From positions 6,088,501-6,152,500 of the forward strand of contig LR990050.1 of NCBI GenBank assembly GCA_905147135.1: 64,000 nt of DNA, in the 5' to 3' direction. How positions within the stretch are numbered: position 1 is the stretch's first letter; every line of letters begins with the position of its first letter. A program made the position numbers and the translations under genes. Of this stretch, positions 60,101 through 64,000 are shown one piece after another. The DNA comes from Blastobasis lacticolella (taxonomy: Eukaryota; Arthropoda; Insecta; Lepidoptera; Blastobasidae). A model generated the notes under the pieces. That model did no database searches. It had not been told where the DNA came from and worked only from the letters and a program-made list of their open reading frames with translations.

Positions 60101-61933
60101 CATCCTCTGCAATCTCTCTTGCAAGGATGTTTTATCATTTTTATTCCTATCTACAACTACAGCATCTGCTAATTTTCTTCTTTTATTTTTGTATTCATCT
60201 TCAGACTCCTCACTTGACTCACTTATAACTTTCACCTCTAACCTTTTCCTTCGTGTTTTTTTCTTATCTTTACCAAAGTCTCTGTGGGGATCCAAGTCTT
60301 TTCTTCTCTTTTGTCTATGGGCTTTGATATGTTTATGATCTCTAGCATTTTTACCAAGAATGACATTAGCTCTGGATGTACTATGTGAAAAGTTATTTGC
60401 AATTGCTTTTCCAACGAATTCTGAGAACTCTTGTGGTAAGATGCTTTCTCTATGTCTACCTATAAACAGTAAGCACATCCGATACATCAACTGTAAACAA
60501 TATTTGTTAAAACTATAAAGACCTTCATGTAATCAAATTGACACAAACTAATTTGCTTGTTTATAGTGTCCCACCTCAGGTTTTGAGCTTTCAGGAACTC
60601 GCACTGGTTTTCCCATAAAATGGGAAAAAATCCAAGTCAATGTTAGGTAAATGTTGTGACAGCCATGTCAGTGAATACCTTCAAGAACAGATTGGACGAG
60701 TGGTTGAAGTCAAACAAACTGTCTCTACTTGATTTAAAATGACTTTCAACACTGTGTGTTACATAAAGACACATCAGCAACCATGCTGCTCGTCTATAAT
60801 CTAAATAAATAAATAAAATTCACAAGTCCCACATAGCTTGCTTTTCTATATTACTTCACAAATAGGGGTTGAAGTTTTGAAATAATTACTGGCTAGGCTG
60901 ACATACATATTTGGGTAAAAACGTATGGAAACATAGTAGTACAACCCTAGTACCAACACCAAACAAACCAGAAACATAGAATCTGTTGCAGTATAGGGTT
61001 GGTGGCAAAAAGGTGGGTTCCGAAATGTAACAAGTCTTTTTGTCATCTTTTTTTCCTCAGCGCCCCCTTTGCAGGGTGTCTTTTCTTTTCATATAATGAA
61101 AAGAAAAGATGAAATCCTTTAAATATCCAGAATTTCGATACAATGGCTGTGTGGTGTCCGGCAAAGTAGCACCAACCCCTTACACTCATGGGTGTTGTAC
61201 AAGGCGACTAATGTTTTAAAGGCAAAAGATCAAGAGTCTCCGTAGTCTGGAAAATGGGCAGCAGCATTCCATTGTTATATTTAAACACAGCAATCTCTAT
61301 CCCTCCTGACAAGCGTGGAGATTATGGCAGTAACTAAGTCTTGCAGTGGACTGTTACGGGCTGTAATAATGATGATGTCAACAATACAGTGCCGCGTGGG
61401 GCGCAACTGAGACTTAACGCAGAGATGAGATGACAGAGAGTAATTCATAAAGATGTTTTATAAAGATACAGATATATCTAAGTTTTACACTTTTATTGAA
61501 CTTATAACCTTATTAGAGATGTAGTTTAGAGGGCATGAGTGGGGAAAGATTTTTAAATTTGAAATTTCGATTACAGGCACCCGGAGGAGAGTTGGCGTTG
61601 GGGTGTAGTGAAACGCGTCCAAACGAGATTCCAGTATTCCGATATAGATGACAATGCCACAATGTCAGCAATCCATACCTACACGTATGGAATTATTTTT
61701 ACCATATACCTACCAACATGTTTGCTAAAAGGCTCACCTGTATCAATAGAAGACCGCTTTGCTTTTTTTCTCTCAAGGACATTGTTATAGTTTTCGAGAA
61801 CTTGCAGTCTTTGGCGAAGTAGGAACTCTTCTTCGGAAGAAATATCCGACAAATCATCAAGATCATCCACTATCTCCCCTTCTTCCATCTCCGAATCATC
61901 ATTTTTAGTCGCAGCAGTTTCGACGCCAGCCAT
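57147..61933 (-). CDS. ZFC3H1: ZFC3H1-like nuclear exosome adaptor protein, six coding exons
   Basis: Minus-strand coding exons, in order: 61738-61933, 58904-60459, 58618-58829, 58348-58542, 57794-58237, 57151-57252. All junctions keep frame, giving about 902 residues. ZFC3H1 links the helicase MTR4 and the nuclear RNA exosome to polyadenylated nuclear transcripts (PAXT connection). Seen here: an acidic N-terminus with MEEGEIVDDLDDLSD (residues 16-30; human ZFC3H1 has a similar EEGE...EI stretch), a long Lys/Glu/Ser-rich disordered region (66-584) with ELRLICLKSALLKKA, RIVIKVGESDSEGE and EDQIEYQKLLKKMAELEK, a coiled coil (about 600-719), and a zinc knuckle C878-x7-C886-x4-C891-x3-H895 in WEGDPHAILCPFD. 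The last exon may read to TGA at 57147-57149 or splice to 57048 and end in HTGLQ. The long C-terminal helical-repeat region of the human protein was not found. Confidence 0.8.
57151..57252 (-). CDS. ZFC3H1: ZFC3H1-like exon 6 (zinc knuckle)
   Basis: Acceptor CCATATTTCAG. It encodes WEGDPHAILCPFDVCG then QCKDPDCKYLHTKIPHP, a C-x7-C-x4-C-x3-H knuckle of the zf-C3H1 type (human CRFDLTGTCNDDDCQWQH). A donor CCACA|GTGAGA overlaps the in-frame TGA. Unspliced, the protein ends in PHPQ. Spliced to an acceptor TTCGACAG (exon 57033-57048) it ends HTGLQ. Confidence 0.75.
57794..58237 (-). CDS. ZFC3H1: ZFC3H1-like exon 5
   Basis: Acceptor TTCTTTTTCAG, donor GCATC|GTAAGT. Encodes about 148 residues, Lys/Ser/Glu-rich and probably disordered, ending ESPLQALGSA. 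The phase-2 end joins directly to the zinc-knuckle exon, giving ...GSASWEGDPHAILC. Confidence 0.88.
58348..58542 (-). CDS. ZFC3H1: ZFC3H1-like exon 4 (coiled coil)
   Basis: Acceptor TTGATTTTCAG, donor AATAG|GTAGGA. It encodes a heptad-like helix from RKNIAEESAQMLKLKEEA to QRAAQIRLSKIRIHHQRLLN. It joins exon 5 at phase 2. Confidence 0.88.
58618..58829 (-). CDS. ZFC3H1: ZFC3H1-like exon 3
   Basis: Acceptor TTTTTTTTAG, donor TCTAG|GTACTA. It encodes AVKHLPREDQIEYQKLLKKM then MAELEKIKKMRQSSM and NLEDQIAQS. The EDQIEYQ segment matches the conserved start of the family's coiled coil. Confidence 0.88.
58904..60459 (-). CDS. ZFC3H1: ZFC3H1-like exon 2 (large charged exon)
   Basis: Acceptor CTGTTTATAG, donor CCAAAG|GTGAAG. 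It encodes 519 residues of mostly disordered, acidic and basic sequence. Nuclear-signal-like clusters are KDKKKTRRKR and KNKRRKL. The block ELRLICLKSALLKKAIERKQ and later ESDSEGE are the recognisable family landmarks. No stop codon over 1.5 kb in an AT-rich region supports real coding. Confidence 0.9.
60650..60821 (+). pseudogene. LINE C-terminal remnant with A-rich tail
   Basis: Reads AMSVNTFKNRLDEWLKSNKL then stop, followed by about 70 bases and an (AAAT)n tail, typical of a 5'-truncated LINE end. Confidence 0.55.
61147..61377 (+). mobile_element. SINE B copy in ZFC3H1-like intron 1
   Basis: GTGTGGTGTCCGGCAAAGTA start, GACAAGCGTGGAGATTATGG middle and a GGGCTGTAATAATGATGATG end, antisense to the host gene. 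Its 3' half carries small deletions. Confidence 0.78.
61738..61933 (-). CDS. ZFC3H1: ZFC3H1-like exon 1
   Basis: Starts at MAGVETAATKNDDSE. An upstream in-frame ATG exists, but the Met at 61933 directly precedes the conserved acidic block. Donor GATACAG|GTGAGC. Encodes 65 residues: the EEGEI-type acidic block, then a short helix LLRQRLQVLENYNNVLERKK. Confidence 0.82.
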
Positions 61934-62206
61934 TCTATTGAATAAAGTTCGTAATGTAATGGTAATAAAGATAGATAATGTTGGAGTATTCGAATTCAAA
62001 TTAATTAAAGTTACTTACGTAGAAACAGCATAAAATTAACTTTTCAAAATTTATTCCAAAATAGATTAAAGTTCAAGTTAAAAATCACAACGCAAATTCC
62101 CTGGCAGCCAAAATATGCAAACACAGTGCAACCCAGGCAGTCAAAGAACCACAAACTATGAACTAATAAACAGACGACCGTCTTCATACAAAATAATGTG
62201 CACAAT

Positions 62207-62244
62207 AAGGCTTGAGTGTGTGCGCACGCACACACTCAAACCTT
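62207..62244. repeat. 28-bp palindrome upstream of the ZFC3H1-like gene
   Basis: TTGAGTGTGTGCG, CA, CGCACACACTCAA: exact 13-bp arms, extended by AGG/CCT after one mismatch. About 280 bp from the proposed start codon. Confidence 0.85.
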
Positions 62245-62439
62245 GTGTATTTAAGGGATGTAGCTCTATCTCTTTCCCTCAGTCGTGCATGAGTGCAATA
62301 AATTTGACAGGAAGGTAAAAAGAGTTTTCTGCAAGTAGGTTTTATTCAGCTTAGCTACCAAGGAGTCTCGGTTTCCAAGGAGACTTGGTTTCCGATTTTC
62401 TAGTTTTTCCTAACCAAACATTCTGTTTGTAAATTCAAA

Positions 62440-62600
62440 TAAAACAAGCAATTTTTATTTCTAGAAATCATTTTATTGTAGAAATCCTACAAAATCAGAT
62501 CAGTAATGTTCTTAAAAAAGCTGGGGTTCGAAGTGGTGGTCCATAGTCTCTGCTTCACCTATGGGACACAGGCGTGAGCTTTACGTATGTATGTAATCCT
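62440..62600. repeat. Interspersed repeat fragment
   Basis: Contains CATAGTCTCTGCTTCACCTA then TGGGACACAGGCGTGAGC, a block I associate with lepidopteran non-LTR ends. No coding potential. Confidence 0.35.
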
Positions 62601-63119
62601 ACAAAATTACAAATACAATGGATCACACAATTGAGAACATGAAGTCATTTTAGCACAATACATTTAGTAGGTGGGTATGTGGATGGTATGGGTGCGCACG
62701 CGCTGGCATGTTCATATTCATTAACATGTACGTACTTAGCATTTAGACGAATTATAGTGTTAAAACTCGATGACAGAAATAGAAAACACGCCTTGCAACC
62801 GAATTCTGTCAAGCAATTCTGTAAACGTGCCATTATACATGATAAAATAAAAACTTATACCTATATACCATTATATAGTTATCTTATAGCTATTGTCTAC
62901 GACAATTTTTTTCATTTATCTGCCACCAATCTCACTTGACTGCAAATGTACTCAGTTTATCAGAAATTCATTCCTTTTCACGACTTTCTTGCCTGACTGT
63001 GTTCTACCTACCTACACAAAAAGAATAAAAAGGAAATACTTCACACAAAAAAGAATTTAAATATGTACATAAATACCTACATTTGCAATTTAGAAAAAAG
63101 AGTTCAGCCTGTGTTAGTA

Positions 63120-63300
63120 TGAGGGAGAGGAATCATAGAGCCGGGATCAGGGAAGAAGCATGGATTGACATCGCTGAGTCGAATGCGAGAGCCAACGGCT
63201 TACAACAAGGGGATGCCAAAGACCGGGCGAAGTGAAAAAGATTGAGTAGGAAAGCGGACCCTGGCTGAGTCCGGGATAAGCGCTAGGATGATGATGAGTA
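63120..63300 (+). mobile_element. Probable RTE-type LINE 3' end
   Basis: Degenerate reading with AWIDIAESNARANGLQ and SRKADPG, ending in GCTAGGATGATGATGA, the (GAT)n tail style of RTE elements. Several stops. Confidence 0.4.
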
Positions 63301-63407
63301 TGAGGTAGAGTCCCCAGACAACGGATCGCTGTTCCTGTGGATCCTATATCCAAAAACTCAAACACAACACGAGCTTCTCTATTGAAAACGTCGTAAACAC
63401 AGGGCAT

Positions 63408-63528
63408 ACCATGAACTCTTATAGCAGGACCTAAACAGAACAAGACAAGCTTATGTGACAAGTATAGCGTTTCTGTCTCGTTCTAAGCAGGGCAGTTCTC
63501 TTTAGGTCCTGCTATAAGAGCTCATGGT
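63408..63528. repeat. 34-bp inverted repeat with 53-bp spacer
   Basis: Arms 63408-63441 and 63495-63528 differ at 2 of 34 positions; core CTCTTATAGCAGGACCTAAA. No known family recognised. Confidence 0.8.
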
Positions 63529-64000
63529 AAGCCCCCAGAACGCATACTTTAAAATACTCGAGGAACAGGTAACTACTTGTCTCTTTTGCCCCCGTGTAAA
63601 TATATTTGTAGCACGCTCGCGCAAGTCCAGGACGTGACTCTGAAGCTAGACCATGAAAATCGTGTCGAATTAACACTATCTATTGTGGTTTTTGAACTAC
63701 TTTTTTTTTAAGAGCTGTCTGACGATTTTCATTTTATTGGAAAGGGACACATTGACTGTGTGGTAAACCTCTCTATCGGACCGCGGCTCTTTTTCATTTA
63801 AATACAAGTCTTATGCTTACGTGGTAAGATCTGTTTTTGTTTGCAGTATTATTGTACGTGCGTGCCAGGTGTGGGTAGGTAAATACATTTTATTTCGTTG
63901 AGAAAAATGTACATAACATTGTTCAGTGTTGCCAAGTAAAACGCGAAACTTTTGCCAAAACGTTAGTCGACCCACTACATTCGCGCCTATTAGGAATGTG

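Larger units (their letters stand above)
60460..61737 (-). other. ZFC3H1: ZFC3H1-like intron 1
   Basis: 1.3 kb between exon 1 and the large exon, containing a LINE C-terminal remnant (60650-60821) and a SINE B (61147-61377). Boundaries are donor GTGAGC and acceptor TTATAG on the minus strand. Confidence 0.7.
61934..64000. other. Region upstream of the ZFC3H1-like gene
   Basis: No supported exon. Probably contains the promoter of the minus-strand gene just right of 61934, but no TATA box or clear initiator could be fixed. Holds a 28-bp palindrome, a LINE/SINE-like repeat near 62.5 kb, an RTE-like tail near 63.2 kb and a long inverted repeat near 63.45 kb. Confidence 0.5.

Noticed and set aside
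1..64000. CRISPR arrays, bacterial operons, viral genomes
   Set aside because: No regularly spaced repeats, no ribosome-binding-site gene clusters and no viral structural or replicase domains were seen.

Overview
The window looks like nuclear DNA of a moth or butterfly (Lepidoptera). It is AT-rich, has small exons separated by GT-AG introns, carries many tRNA-headed SINEs and small inverted-repeat elements of lepidopteran type, and holds two animal neuronal/nuclear genes. The order is inferred from repeat style and protein resemblance, not from any search.

Layout. (1) 1 to about 28.5 kb: no convincing exon. It is repeat-rich intergenic DNA, or an upstream intron of the next gene, with SINEs, Helitron-like fragments, several inverted-repeat elements, LTR-like pieces and two adjacent perfect palindromes. 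(2) 28.6-53.1 kb, plus strand: a synaptotagmin gene of eight coding exons, all in consistent phase, predicted 496 residues, most like synaptotagmin-12. Introns 1-3 are long and full of repeats; introns 4-7 are short. (3) 53.1-57.1 kb: the 3' side of the synaptotagmin gene, a 250-bp inverted-repeat element, and a tail-to-tail junction with poly(A) signals facing each other near 56.3 kb. (4) 57.0-61.9 kb, minus strand: a ZFC3H1-like gene of at least six coding exons (about 900 residues). It has the acidic EEGEI N-terminus, a long charged disordered region, a coiled-coil region and a CCCH zinc knuckle at the C-terminal end. (5) 61.9-64.0 kb: its upstream region with a strong palindrome, LINE remnants and a near-perfect 34-bp inverted repeat.

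The two genes are not functionally linked. One is a vesicle/membrane C2-domain protein and the other is predicted to belong to nuclear RNA surveillance; they are simply convergent neighbours. No CRISPR array, operon, rRNA or true tRNA gene was seen. The most unusual items are structural: a SINE flanked by a 55-bp direct repeat, two touching perfect palindromes of 20 and 18 bp, a 949-bp element with long terminal inverted repeats, decayed tandem copies of synaptotagmin exon 2, a three-layer nested insertion, and a tandem duplication split by later insertions.
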